Shown here in pieces: positions 1-7,449 of a DNA stretch of 64,000 bases (positions are counted from its first letter, which is position 1; each line of letters opens with the position of its first letter). The translations under genes were made by a program, and so were the position numbers. Source of the stretch: JBIOHP01 sp044449065 (GTDB lineage Bacteria > Bacteroidota > Ignavibacteria > UBA10030 > SZUA-254); assembly GCA_044449065.1 (NCBI GenBank), contig JBIOHP010000014.1:31330-95329 (forward strand), in the 5' to 3' direction. The notes below the pieces were generated by a model, which saw only the letters and a program-made list of their open reading frames with translations, made no database searches and was not told the origin of the DNA.

Positions 1-834
1 TGCGTGCATGAGATTCACCCGTGTGAGAAACTCGTTGGCGGAATATACTCCGCTCAAACTTTCTCCCGGTATTCCCATGAACGTGGGAGCGCCCGCGCCG
101 GTAGCGAGAAACACCGCCTCAAATTTCCATTCATCGAAAAATTCATCGATGGTTGCAGTTCTACCGATCACGAAATTCGTATAGAGTTTTACGCCCAGAT
201 CTTTTACCCGGTCAATTTCCATGTCAAGAATAGTGCGTGGGAGACGGAATTCCGGAATACCATACCGCAAGACGCCGCCGGCGGCATGGAGCGCTTCAAA
301 TACAGAAACTTCATACCCCTTTTGTGCTAACTCGGCAGCGCAGGTTAATCCTGCAGGACCCGAGCCAACAACCGCGACTTTTTGACCCAACGACGCCGGA
401 CGCGGGGGAGATTTGAATAAACCATGCTGCATTTCATAATCGGCGACGAAACGCTCCAGCTTACCGATAGCCACTGGATTATGTTTCTTGCCGAGTGTGC
501 AGACTTCTTCGCATTGCGATTCCTGCGGACAAACGCGACCGCAGATGGCTGGCAAATAATTTGTCTCACGGATTTTCGCTACCGCAGCCGTATAATTTCC
601 CGTCATGATATACTGGAGGAAGCTCTTGATATCGACGCTGACAGGACATCCTTCCATGCATATGGGATTTTTGCACTCCAGGCAGCGGCTTGCTTCTATC
701 AATGATTTTTCCAGATCGAAACCGAGCGATACTTCCGAAAAATTATGACATCGTACATCGGGTCCCTGTTCACTTGACGTCTGCCGGGGAATCTTCATTC
801 TCTCGGAAGGTTTACGCGGATTTACATTTTCCAT
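1..834 (-). CDS. NfnB / GltD-like NAD(P)H-FAD oxidoreductase (partial, runs off left edge)
   Basis: The first 278 codons of a FeS flavoprotein are visible; the 3' end lies outside the window. The N-terminal region carries two cysteine-rich motifs (CLECKNPICMEGCP and CGRVCPQESQCEEVC) typical of the two [4Fe-4S] sites of GltD/NfnB proteins, followed by a dinucleotide fold with VVGSGPAGLTC. The ATG at 834 follows the NfnA-like gene by 20 bases. The family includes the glutamate synthase small subunit and NfnB (NADH-dependent reduced ferredoxin:NADP oxidoreductase). Pairing with an NfnA-type subunit and a ferredoxin gene favours NfnB, which exchanges electrons between ferredoxin, NADH and NADPH in the cytoplasm. 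A GltD role cannot be excluded because the downstream gene is not visible. Confidence 0.85.
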   Translation of the reverse strand, partial: MENVNPRKPSERMKIPRQTSSEQGPDVRCHNFSEVSLGFDLEKSLIEASRCLECKNPICMEGCPVSVDIKSFLQYIMTGNYTAAVAKIRETNYLPAICGRVCPQESQCEEVCTLGKKHNPVAIGKLERFVADYEMQHGLFKSPPRPASLGQKVAVVGSGPAGLTCAAELAQKGYEVSVFEALHAAGGVLRYGIPEFRLPRTILDMEIDRVKDLGVKLYTNFVIGRTATIDEFFDEWKFEAVFLATGAGAPTFMGIPGESLSGVYSANEFLTRVNLMHA

Positions 835-854
835 AGATTTTCCTTTTGTTAAAA

Positions 855-1682
855 TTATACAAGGGAATTCACTTGAGCATCCGAAATCTTTTCCAGATCA
901 ATGTAGGTTCGATTTCGCATAATGAGTTCATCGAAATCGACCAGGTGCCCGTCAAATTCCGGCCCATCGACACAGGCAAATTTCATCTGACCATCAATTG
1001 TAACACGGCATCCGCCGCACATACCCGTTCCATCTACCATAAGAGCATTTAAACTCACATAGGTTTTTACGCCATATTCTTTCGTTAATTTGGAAACGAA
1101 CTTCATCATCGGGAGCGGTCCGATGGCGTAGACTGCTTCAATACCGAGCTTCGAATCGAGCAATTCTTTCAGCGCTACGGTAACAACGCCTTGCTTTCCG
1201 TAAGAGCCGTCGTCGGTCGTGATAAACATCCCATCCGAAATTTCCGACATTTCCTTTTCGAGGACGATAAGATCTTTCGACCGTGCGCCGAGAACGGAGT
1301 AGACAGCATTCCCTGCGCCTTTAAGAGCGCGGGCGATTGGCAGAAGCTCCGCCGTTCCGACTCCGCCGCCGACACAGGCAACGGCATTGTGATTCTCTAT
1401 TGGAGTAGGAACACCCAGCGGTCCAACGACGTCAACTAATGAATCGCCGGCTTTTTTGGACGCCATCACTTTTGTAGTTTTTCCGATCGCCTGAACAATT
1501 AAGGTAATTGTTCCCGCTTTAAGGTCGCTATCTACAATGGTTAGCGGAATACGCTCGCCGGTTTCTATAACCCTGACAATCACAAAATTGCCGGGTTTTC
1601 TTTTCTTTGCGATGTACGGCGCCTCGATGACGTATTTGGTGATCGTTGACGATAAACGCTCCGTTTGAATTATTTTAAACAT
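855..1682 (-). CDS. NfnA / SudB-like FAD-[2Fe-2S] subunit
   Basis: This 275-aa protein has the ferredoxin-NADP reductase fold of the sulfide dehydrogenase/dihydroorotate dehydrogenase electron-transfer family: an FAD domain with RIPLTIVD, an NAD domain with GGGVGTAELLP, and a C-terminal GMCGGC...FAC motif for a [2Fe-2S] cluster. In characterised NfnA the cluster uses three Cys and one Asp; the three Cys are visible and an Asp lies just before them. It precedes the NfnB-like gene by 20 bases and follows the ferredoxin gene by 23 bases, so the three are probably cotranscribed. Cytoplasmic; expected to bind NAD(H) and form a heterodimer with NfnB. SudAB or a PyrK-like role is the alternative. 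Confidence 0.82.
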   Translation of the reverse strand: MFKIIQTERLSSTITKYVIEAPYIAKKRKPGNFVIVRVIETGERIPLTIVDSDLKAGTITLIVQAIGKTTKVMASKKAGDSLVDVVGPLGVPTPIENHNAVACVGGGVGTAELLPIARALKGAGNAVYSVLGARSKDLIVLEKEMSEISDGMFITTDDGSYGKQGVVTVALKELLDSKLGIEAVYAIGPLPMMKFVSKLTKEYGVKTYVSLNALMVDGTGMCGGCRVTIDGQMKFACVDGPEFDGHLVDFDELIMRNRTYIDLEKISDAQVNSLV

Positions 1683-1705
1683 ACCTTCTCCTTAGGGGAT
1701 AGAAA

Positions 1706-1957
1706 TTAATTATTGGAAGCAACAGGTACGCCATCGTCAAAGATACAATCCATCTGGCAAACGGACATTGCTTCCTTGATATCCTCTTCTTCGCGGGGAT
1801 CCGTCGGCTGCTGGATGATAAAATAGTACGATGCATCGTTGCTATACATAAAATTCTGAAGAGCGACGCTGAAACATCTGCCGCAACCGTTGCATGCATC
1901 GGTCACATAAAATTTACCGGGGGCGTTGTCTTCGTAACGTTTTCCTTTTTCTGCCAT
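1706..1957 (-). CDS. Single-cluster [4Fe-4S] ferredoxin
   Basis: An 83-aa acidic protein with CNGCGRC near the N-terminus and a distal VCQMDC. This matches monocluster ferredoxins of the Thermotoga type, in which three ligands come from CxxCxxC and the fourth from a distal Cys. The usual CP after the third cysteine is absent. The middle of the protein has a large insertion rich in Phe and Tyr (YSNDASYYFIIQQ). It lies just upstream of the NfnA-like subunit, so it is a plausible redox partner for that enzyme. The ATG at 1957 is the only reasonable start. Confidence 0.8.
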   Translation of the reverse strand: MAEKGKRYEDNAPGKFYVTDACNGCGRCFSVALQNFMYSNDASYYFIIQQPTDPREEEDIKEAMSVCQMDCIFDDGVPVASNN

Positions 1958-2021
1958 TGTTTATCTTCCTTCCATATTGTTAATCTTTATTTAATCTAAT
2001 GAATCATCATCAACTACATCT

Positions 2022-2579
2022 TCATCCGCGGTAGACTGCTGAAACTAAAATTCCATTTTTAAATTGTTCATATTCTTCGAGAGAAAGTAATTTTTTCGCA
2101 AGGGGAAAAAGCATTTTCCCTTCCTGGGCGAAATGTTCACCGAGCAAATCGATTATTTCTATCCCGTTGTGCACAAATTCTTCGATAGCATATTGAGTAA
2201 TCTCCCCTGTCTTTATTCTCCTGACGCACCGGAGCAGCTTTACGAACACCTGAATCAGTTCACGGTGTTCCTGCTTCATCCGGTAGAGGGCATGGTTACC
2301 ATGACGCCCCAACAACGGAAATAAGTATTTTTCTTCTTTACGATTATGCTGGAGAACATGGGGAGAAAGAAACCGCAAGGCGTCGATGATTCTCTGAAAA
2401 ATTTCATCCGAAAATCCCTCTAAACGGATTGTGTTCATTCCATCATCCAGGATAGTCAGATACCTCAGGGCATCATCGTATTCGCCCACTAAAAGGTCTA
2501 TTGGATCCGATGATCCTGCGAGCGCTAAAAACATTTCCGTCCGTTCACTGCCGATTGTACCTTCACTCAACATCGTCAT
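2022..2579 (-). CDS. Hemerythrin-like (HHE) domain protein
   Basis: A 185-aa all-helical protein with metal-ligand motifs of the hemerythrin/HHE family: HNRKEEKYLFPLL in the middle, KQEHRELIQ after it, and GEHFAQEGKMLFPLA in the C-terminal part. Such proteins hold a di-iron centre and bind or sense O2, NO or iron. There is no signal peptide, so it should be cytoplasmic. It sits 12 bases after the receiver gene and 64 bases before the ferredoxin gene, apparently inside the porin-cytochrome operon. A role in oxygen or NO protection of the low-potential enzymes downstream is inference. Confidence 0.82.
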   Translation of the reverse strand: MTMLSEGTIGSERTEMFLALAGSSDPIDLLVGEYDDALRYLTILDDGMNTIRLEGFSDEIFQRIIDALRFLSPHVLQHNRKEEKYLFPLLGRHGNHALYRMKQEHRELIQVFVKLLRCVRRIKTGEITQYAIEEFVHNGIEIIDLLGEHFAQEGKMLFPLAKKLLSLEEYEQFKNGILVSAVYRG

Positions 2580-2591
2580 ATCTCCAACTGC

Positions 2592-3014
2592 TTAATTTCT
2601 CATAACGAGCTCATTGATCCTTCGCGTAACCTCGGGTATATCGATCGGTTTGGAAAACATTGCATCGACATATTTAACAATATTCTCTTTTAACATCGGA
2701 TGTTCGAGCCGGGAAACGTAAAAGAGGATAATAGGCAGATTCGGATGTTCATGTTTGATTTGATCAAAACGATGCGTCATTCGCTCATTCGGGACTGCGT
2801 CGGCGATAACGAGATCGGGATGGTATTGTTCCACTGCAAGAGTAAGCATCTCGACATCCGAAGTTGTCATCACATTATATCGATCCTGAAATAACAGCAT
2901 AAAACTGATGCAAAAATCTACATCGGAGCTGTATAAGACGATGGATTTCAAAGTGGAACGATCCCCCTTTCCCTTCGGATCAACAGGATCCAGTTTATTA
3001 TTTCTTATGGTCAT
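2592..3014 (-). CDS. Atypical stand-alone receiver (response regulator-like) protein
   Basis: A 140-aa protein with an N-terminal Lys/Asp-rich extension followed by a receiver fold. The likely phospho-acceptor is D72 in DLVIADA and the conserved lysine is K122 in SKPID. The usual acidic triplet at the first strand is reduced to SSDVD (D31, D33), and the conserved Thr/Ser position reads YVS. There is no output domain. It lies between the 9-heme lipoprotein gene (36 bases) and the hemerythrin gene (12 bases). It could relay phosphate to another protein or act through protein binding; the partner is not evident. Confidence 0.75.
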   Translation of the reverse strand: MTIRNNKLDPVDPKGKGDRSTLKSIVLYSSDVDFCISFMLLFQDRYNVMTTSDVEMLTLAVEQYHPDLVIADAVPNERMTHRFDQIKHEHPNLPIILFYVSRLEHPMLKENIVKYVDAMFSKPIDIPEVTRRINELVMRN

Positions 3015-3050
3015 ATTGCTTAGTTTTCCGATCAGAACAATCCTTCAACA

Positions 3051-4151
3051 TTAAAAATCACGTTCCTCGCCGAAGACGTTCAGTTTACCGTTTATATGTT
3101 TCGACTTATCGATGAAATTGAGATTTCGATCGATGACTCCGACATGGCAAGCCCAGCACGCAGTGGATTGGGGATGGGTACCGCCAACGGCAGTCGACTT
3201 TGGTCGTGCGCGCAATCCTGGATCCGACTGAGTAATATCCCCATGGCAAGTTCCACACGCCGCCTGCGATCCGGTTGTGTCATTCCACGTCGGAGTAAAA
3301 TTATTGCCATTCTTGAAATCGCCGTGGCAGTAAGTATTTGAACAACTGATTGCGGCAACATCAAAGGATGGCGTCGGCGTAAACAGCGGCAACGTTGAGC
3401 TATAATTCAGGGTTGACGAATCGTTGGTAACGGTATTCGCTAATGTTCCATTAAACAATATCAACGCGCCTATACGCGTGCTATCGATATGACCCGGTGA
3501 ACTGTACATCGCCGGCACCGTGTGGCACTCAGAACATGCGATCACCGATGAGAATGTGCCGCTTACCAGATGCTTTTGATGCGCTCCGACCCCCGCTGCA
3601 CCTATTGAAGTATTTCCACCGAGATCTACGGGAGGAGCGGGATTATTAACACCCCCATGACATGTTGAACAGTTTTCGGGTCCATTGACTTTGTTGTGGC
3701 ACGCGAGGCATGATTTGCCGGCAATGCCGCCGGTATATTGCGTTCCGTGACACTTCTGGCAATAGTTTAAGATCCAGGGAGTATTCCTAATTGCTATTCC
3801 ATGGAATTTAGCCGATAGACTATCCTTCCAACCATCGGGATGAACTTTTCCAGAAGCGGTTCCCGGATTGGGGAGGTCTTGAGGAACATGGCATTTCATG
3901 CATGAAACATTTGCCGTACCGCCGGTATATTGAGTGCCGTGACATTTTCTACATGCTGCCATATCCCACCCTGAACTCTCGATCGTGTTCAAGTGAAAAT
4001 TTGGCGATGAGCTATTCGTCCATCCATCGGGATGAATGGTAATCGACCCCGATTCCTGAGTTGGGAGATTCTGTCTGAGATCGGTGCACCCGGATAGGGC
4101 AAGCAAAATTGCACCTACGATGAAAGTGAGGAATAATGCTGTATTTTTCAT
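3051..4151 (-). CDS. Nonaheme c-type cytochrome lipoprotein (CxxxxCH/CxxCH type)
   Basis: A 366-aa protein with an N-terminal lipoprotein signal (LALSGC). It has eight CxxCH motifs (for example CRKCH, CMKCH, CQKCH, CWACH) and one CX4CH site (CSNTYCH). The CX4CH site, preceded by IGALILFNG and followed by CGTCH, matches the domain family first described in Geobacter cytochromes. Two N-terminal repeats share a HPDGW...CHGTQYTGG pattern. The start overlaps the stop of the 12-heme cytochrome by 4 bases (ATGA). Expected to be lipid-anchored at the outer membrane; with the barrel and the 12-heme protein it may form a trans-outer-membrane conduit. The conduit role is inferred from gene order. Confidence 0.88.
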   Translation of the reverse strand: MKNTALFLTFIVGAILLALSGCTDLRQNLPTQESGSITIHPDGWTNSSSPNFHLNTIESSGWDMAACRKCHGTQYTGGTANVSCMKCHVPQDLPNPGTASGKVHPDGWKDSLSAKFHGIAIRNTPWILNYCQKCHGTQYTGGIAGKSCLACHNKVNGPENCSTCHGGVNNPAPPVDLGGNTSIGAAGVGAHQKHLVSGTFSSVIACSECHTVPAMYSSPGHIDSTRIGALILFNGTLANTVTNDSSTLNYSSTLPLFTPTPSFDVAAISCSNTYCHGDFKNGNNFTPTWNDTTGSQAACGTCHGDITQSDPGLRARPKSTAVGGTHPQSTACWACHVGVIDRNLNFIDKSKHINGKLNVFGEERDF

Positions 4152-5203
4152 CGGATACCTCCATTCTCGCTATGACACAACATACAGACGGGATCGGTTC
4201 CCTGCACATCATGGCAGGCGGCGCAACTTTCAATATCTTTCCTTGCCAGGTCGGCATGCAGCCCTCCGCCTGATCCCCTGCCAAGAGTCGTAAATCCTGC
4301 TTGCTTATGCGAGAGGGGCTTGATTTTCAACTGTGTGATATCACTCCCCGCATCATGGCACGTTGAGCAGAACGTTTGTTCGTCGTGGCATGCCGAGCAA
4401 TCAAGCGCTTTGGATTTTGCATCGATGCTGTGAGTATATTTATAATTTAAACTGTGAACCTGCTGCAACCGAAGCTGTTTCGGTGAATCCTTGGTTGATC
4501 CGCGCGGAGATGGGTCTGCCATAAGACCGCGGTTTCCATAAAATCCTTGTAATTCTATGCCGCTGTGACAATCCTGACAGAAATTTTCAGAGTGGCATGT
4601 GTTACACGCAACATTCAACATCCCTATCCGTGTAAGTTCCTTGTGGTCTTTCTTAAAATTCCCCTCAAGATGATTTGAGGGAACCAAGGATGTGAAATTC
4701 CGGTGGCAGGTTTCGCAGGTTATCGCCACCTTTTTATCGGTGTGGCAATTGGTGCAAGTTGGCATACCGGGCATGTTGGCGCTCGTGATCTGGGCGGTGG
4801 TATCAATGCCTGCGTGGCAAACATCGCACTTCATGCTATCCTGCGCAAGATGTTTTTCGTGGGAAAACAGCCCCTCCCGTTCCGGATGAACGAGCGGGAT
4901 TATATTGTCCGGATGAAGATGGCAATACGCGCAATTTTTGGATACCTGTTCATCGTGACAAGTTTTGCAAACTTCATGGCCGGGTGTGAGTTTATCGGCA
5001 GATTGCTTGCTGGTCCTGACAGTCGTGTGGCAATCTTCACAACCAACTCCCTGATCTTTAACATGCAAAGTGTGAGAAAACTTCAGGGATTGTTTTGCCT
5101 GCATAACCTCTAAACTTGAATTTCCGAGGGGTTCTTTTTTCGCAGGGGAAATCGCGATAATTCCCGCAACAGCCAGGCCGATTAAAAAGAAATATCGTTT
5201 CAT
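4148..5203 (-). CDS. Dodecaheme c-type cytochrome, periplasmic
   Basis: A 351-aa protein with an N-terminal hydrophobic signal (MKRYFFLIGLAVAGIIA) and twelve CxxCH motifs, from CEDCH near residue 55 to CMLCH near the C-terminus. Many free His residues (SHTLH, SHEKH, SNHLEG) suggest bis-His hexacoordinated hemes. The start codon shares one base with the stop of the barrel gene (TAATG), so the two are translationally coupled. The position after a beta-barrel gene and before a heme lipoprotein resembles porin-cytochrome operons, where the periplasmic member receives electrons from the inner membrane. No closer family was recognised. Confidence 0.9.
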   Translation of the reverse strand: MKRYFFLIGLAVAGIIAISPAKKEPLGNSSLEVMQAKQSLKFSHTLHVKDQGVGCEDCHTTVRTSKQSADKLTPGHEVCKTCHDEQVSKNCAYCHLHPDNIIPLVHPEREGLFSHEKHLAQDSMKCDVCHAGIDTTAQITSANMPGMPTCTNCHTDKKVAITCETCHRNFTSLVPSNHLEGNFKKDHKELTRIGMLNVACNTCHSENFCQDCHSGIELQGFYGNRGLMADPSPRGSTKDSPKQLRLQQVHSLNYKYTHSIDAKSKALDCSACHDEQTFCSTCHDAGSDITQLKIKPLSHKQAGFTTLGRGSGGGLHADLARKDIESCAACHDVQGTDPVCMLCHSENGGIR

Positions 5204-6519
5204 TATTTACCACCCTCCTTTCCGGAGAAGAGGTGCAGCTTATCGGAGAACCAGTAATTGATTGTGCCCAAATATCGAACATCGTTTGTTGCAACCGGAG
5301 TCCTCAACCATTGCGATTGCATGTTGAATGAAAACGTGGGTAACGGTCTCCAGACAAATCCAAGGGAGTTAGCGAAGATATGCTGCGGAGAGGGATCGTA
5401 ATAATCATATCTGACGGAACTGAACGACATGCCCACGCTCGGAATAAGTTTCCTCTCAAACAGAGGATACATCCCCTGCAGGTCGAAAGAGGAGAGCTCC
5501 CCGGCATAGCCGTTCGTCCCGGAATAAGAAATAGCGGCATATTCCGACGTCGCGCCAATGCTGAGCCGGCGGCTCTGATCGTCCACATATTTCACGTATC
5601 CAATCCTACCATATGTCCTGATGGAGTATGGAAAAATGTATTCAACTCCGCCTTCGAGTTCTCGAATTGGTGATAACGGGAAAATGATAAAAATGGAGTT
5701 ATAATCTATTTGCGGTTCCCGATAGATGAAGTCGCCCGTGAATGCGAGCTCTGAGGTTACCGCAAGGCGCGACTTTAATTCTGAACGCAACGTTCGATTG
5801 AGATTGAGGTCGTAATCAAATCTGCCATAGGAATAAAAATTTTCCGATACGCTGTAACGAGCGTCAACACCCGCAGTCTGCTGAGCGCGTGAATCAGGTT
5901 GAATGAGCACACTGACAGGATTATATAAGGAATCAGGTCGCAGCGCAAGATAGCTTTGCCTCTCAATATTTCGATTCATATAACTGAGACTAATGCGTGT
6001 ATTGGGCAGCATCGTGCCGATGACCTGCCCTCCGGTAAAATAGTTTTGGCTAAGATTATTTGTCCCTGTGGATTTTGAATCGGGACCGACATTCGCGCCG
6101 CCATAAACCACACAGTAGACCTTATCCTCCATCGTTTTCACGCGGAAGAGCGCGCCATCTACGGCTCCGACGCCGACGCCTGCAAACACCGGGATTCTTC
6201 CCAGACTCAGATCGACTCCGTTCGTAACATTCTTCCATTGCAAGAAGAGATTTCTTGCCCGGAGGTTGCTGAAGTTTCCGGGTTCATCAAGATTCATTGA
6301 ACCGGTGAGATAGGTCTGAAGCGATAGGTTGTTCTGAGAGACATATAATTGTAAAGTTTGTATCCCGCGCGCAATAGTATTGGGCACCTTGACTGTATCG
6401 TATGTTTGAAATCCATACACCGAGGTGCTTATTCGTCCGCTAATTTGCTGCGCCCTGACTGTCTCTGTCAGAACAAAGCAGATAGCGATCAAAAAAATGA
6501 AAATAAGCCGAAATTTCAT
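5203..6519 (-). CDS. Outer-membrane beta-barrel protein, candidate conduit porin
   Basis: About 438 aa. I chose the ATG at 6519 because it opens a clean signal peptide (MKFRLIFIFLIAICFVLTE, cleavage near VRAQQ) and avoids overlap with ccmE; an in-frame ATG at 6570 would add 17 residues. The mature part alternates polar and hydrophobic residues with aromatic girdles and ends in a Trp/Phe-rich segment (INYWFSDKLHLF), as expected for a porin-like barrel of 16 or more strands. There is no CxxCH and no clear similarity to MtrB that I can see. It is coupled to the 12-heme cytochrome gene by TAATG. Function as the barrel of a porin-cytochrome complex is inferred from context. Confidence 0.78.
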   Translation of the reverse strand: MKFRLIFIFLIAICFVLTETVRAQQISGRISTSVYGFQTYDTVKVPNTIARGIQTLQLYVSQNNLSLQTYLTGSMNLDEPGNFSNLRARNLFLQWKNVTNGVDLSLGRIPVFAGVGVGAVDGALFRVKTMEDKVYCVVYGGANVGPDSKSTGTNNLSQNYFTGGQVIGTMLPNTRISLSYMNRNIERQSYLALRPDSLYNPVSVLIQPDSRAQQTAGVDARYSVSENFYSYGRFDYDLNLNRTLRSELKSRLAVTSELAFTGDFIYREPQIDYNSIFIIFPLSPIRELEGGVEYIFPYSIRTYGRIGYVKYVDDQSRRLSIGATSEYAAISYSGTNGYAGELSSFDLQGMYPLFERKLIPSVGMSFSSVRYDYYDPSPQHIFANSLGFVWRPLPTFSFNMQSQWLRTPVATNDVRYLGTINYWFSDKLHLFSGKEGGK

Positions 6520-6538
6520 AGGGAGGAATGATTTAAGA

Positions 6539-6922
6539 TTATTTATTTTCAGTTTTATTATCCACTTCATACTTCGAAGGGCATTTGGTTAAAATATCGG
6601 ATGCTCGGAAGGTATTATCCTGGAATCGACCTTTAATGACGAGCGCATTTGCAAGTTCAAAATTATTCGGTTTGGCTCCCTCGAAAATAACTTTTGTTTC
6701 AACACCGCTATCGTCCCTCATATAAAACGTGAATTCGTTTCTTGAACCATCATACGATGTTTCTTTATTGCGAATCCACTCCCCTTTTACCTGGACTTTT
6801 CTATGATTCGATTGAGCGGTTTGAAAATCAGTATACTGGACATTTGTTTCAACGAATGACATCGCCCCGTATCCGACCGCAGCGACGATAAGAAGAATGG
6901 CAATAATTATCTTGGTATTCAT
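6539..6922 (-). CDS. ccmE: CcmE heme chaperone, Cys-type (CxxxY)
   Basis: A 127-aa protein with one N-terminal membrane helix (residues 4-22) and an OB-fold periplasmic domain containing VKGEW, EFTFYMRDD and VIKGRF. In classical CcmE the heme binds covalently to His in an HxxxY motif; here the motif is CPSKY (C114, Y118), the cysteine variant known from archaea and some anaerobes. It takes heme from the CcmABCD side and delivers it to CcmF for attachment to CxxCH motifs. It lies 10 bases after the CcmD-like peptide gene and 19 bases before the barrel gene; ccmF is at 18171-20387. Confidence 0.88.
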   Translation of the reverse strand: MNTKIIIAILLIVAAVGYGAMSFVETNVQYTDFQTAQSNHRKVQVKGEWIRNKETSYDGSRNEFTFYMRDDSGVETKVIFEGAKPNNFELANALVIKGRFQDNTFRASDILTKCPSKYEVDNKTENK

Positions 6923-6932
6923 CGCAGATGTT

Positions 6933-7067
6933 TTATTGCTTGTTTCTTTCTTCCATTGATGAGACGAGACCGCCCATGCGCCATAGGAATGAAAATATTC
7001 CTATCATTCCGATCAGAAAGATAAATAAAACAAGATACAAGGCATTTTGAGTTAAGAACTCGTACAT
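6933..7067 (-). CDS. CcmD-like 44-aa membrane peptide
   Basis: A 44-residue open frame with ATG at 7067 and TAA at 6933-6935. It begins MYEFLTQNALY, has a single hydrophobic helix (about residues 10-29, LYLVLFIFLIGMIGIFSFLW) and ends in a charged tail (SMEERNKQ). Size, topology and position directly before ccmE match CcmD, the small subunit that helps release holo-CcmE from the CcmABC transporter. Sequence conservation in CcmD is low, so the name rests mainly on context. It is the first gene after the sigma-54-like promoter at 7117-7131. Confidence 0.65.
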   Translation of the reverse strand: MYEFLTQNALYLVLFIFLIGMIGIFSFLWRMGGLVSSMEERNKQ

Positions 7068-7449
7068 AAATTCTTTCTTGACTAATTTGTTAAAAATACA
7101 TTATATACATCATCTTACAACCTTCGTGCCATCCTCTAACCTCCCATATCCCTCCTTTTTTACATATTGTGGGAATTTTAAGCATTCCAGCAGTGAAAAT
7201 AGCCGCAAAATCGTGTGTAATTTTCAGTATTGACAATAACTTAACGGGCTTTTTCGGTATTGATAAATCCTTATACCGGGTAAATCCATCGAAATTTGAA
7301 CAATCCAGTAATGAAGTAAATACTCTTTACAACTCGGATAATATGATCAAAAACCTTTCTCTCTCTTTTCATATTACAATCTTTGAAAAATTTTAGACGT
7401 AGATTGATAGACGTGAAATTCTTCAATCATGAAGTTCTGAATCGTACCA
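7068..7449. other. Intergenic region upstream of ccmDE/conduit operon
   Basis: This AT-rich 382-base gap separates the end of the T9SS octaheme cytochrome gene (7450) from the CcmD-like gene. It holds the sigma-54-like promoter at 7117-7131. An imperfect dyad GGGAAT-N7-ATTCC near 7170-7187 is a weak candidate activator site. A 75-codon plus-strand frame (7169-7396) lacks any recognisable feature and was not accepted as a gene. No clear terminator was seen after 7450. Confidence 0.5.
7117..7131 (-). promoter_or_regulatory. Sigma-54-like promoter for ccmDE/conduit operon
   Basis: On the minus strand the sequence reads TGGCACGAAGGTTGT. The -24 element TGGCACG is perfect and the spacing is exact. 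The -12 element is TTGT instead of TTGC, one mismatch at a normally important position. It lies 50 bases upstream of the ATG at 7067, a normal distance. Confidence 0.55.

Noticed and set aside
7169..7396. 75-codon plus-strand open frame
   Set aside because: It has no recognisable domain, lies in an AT-rich promoter region and has a composition like the surrounding spacer.
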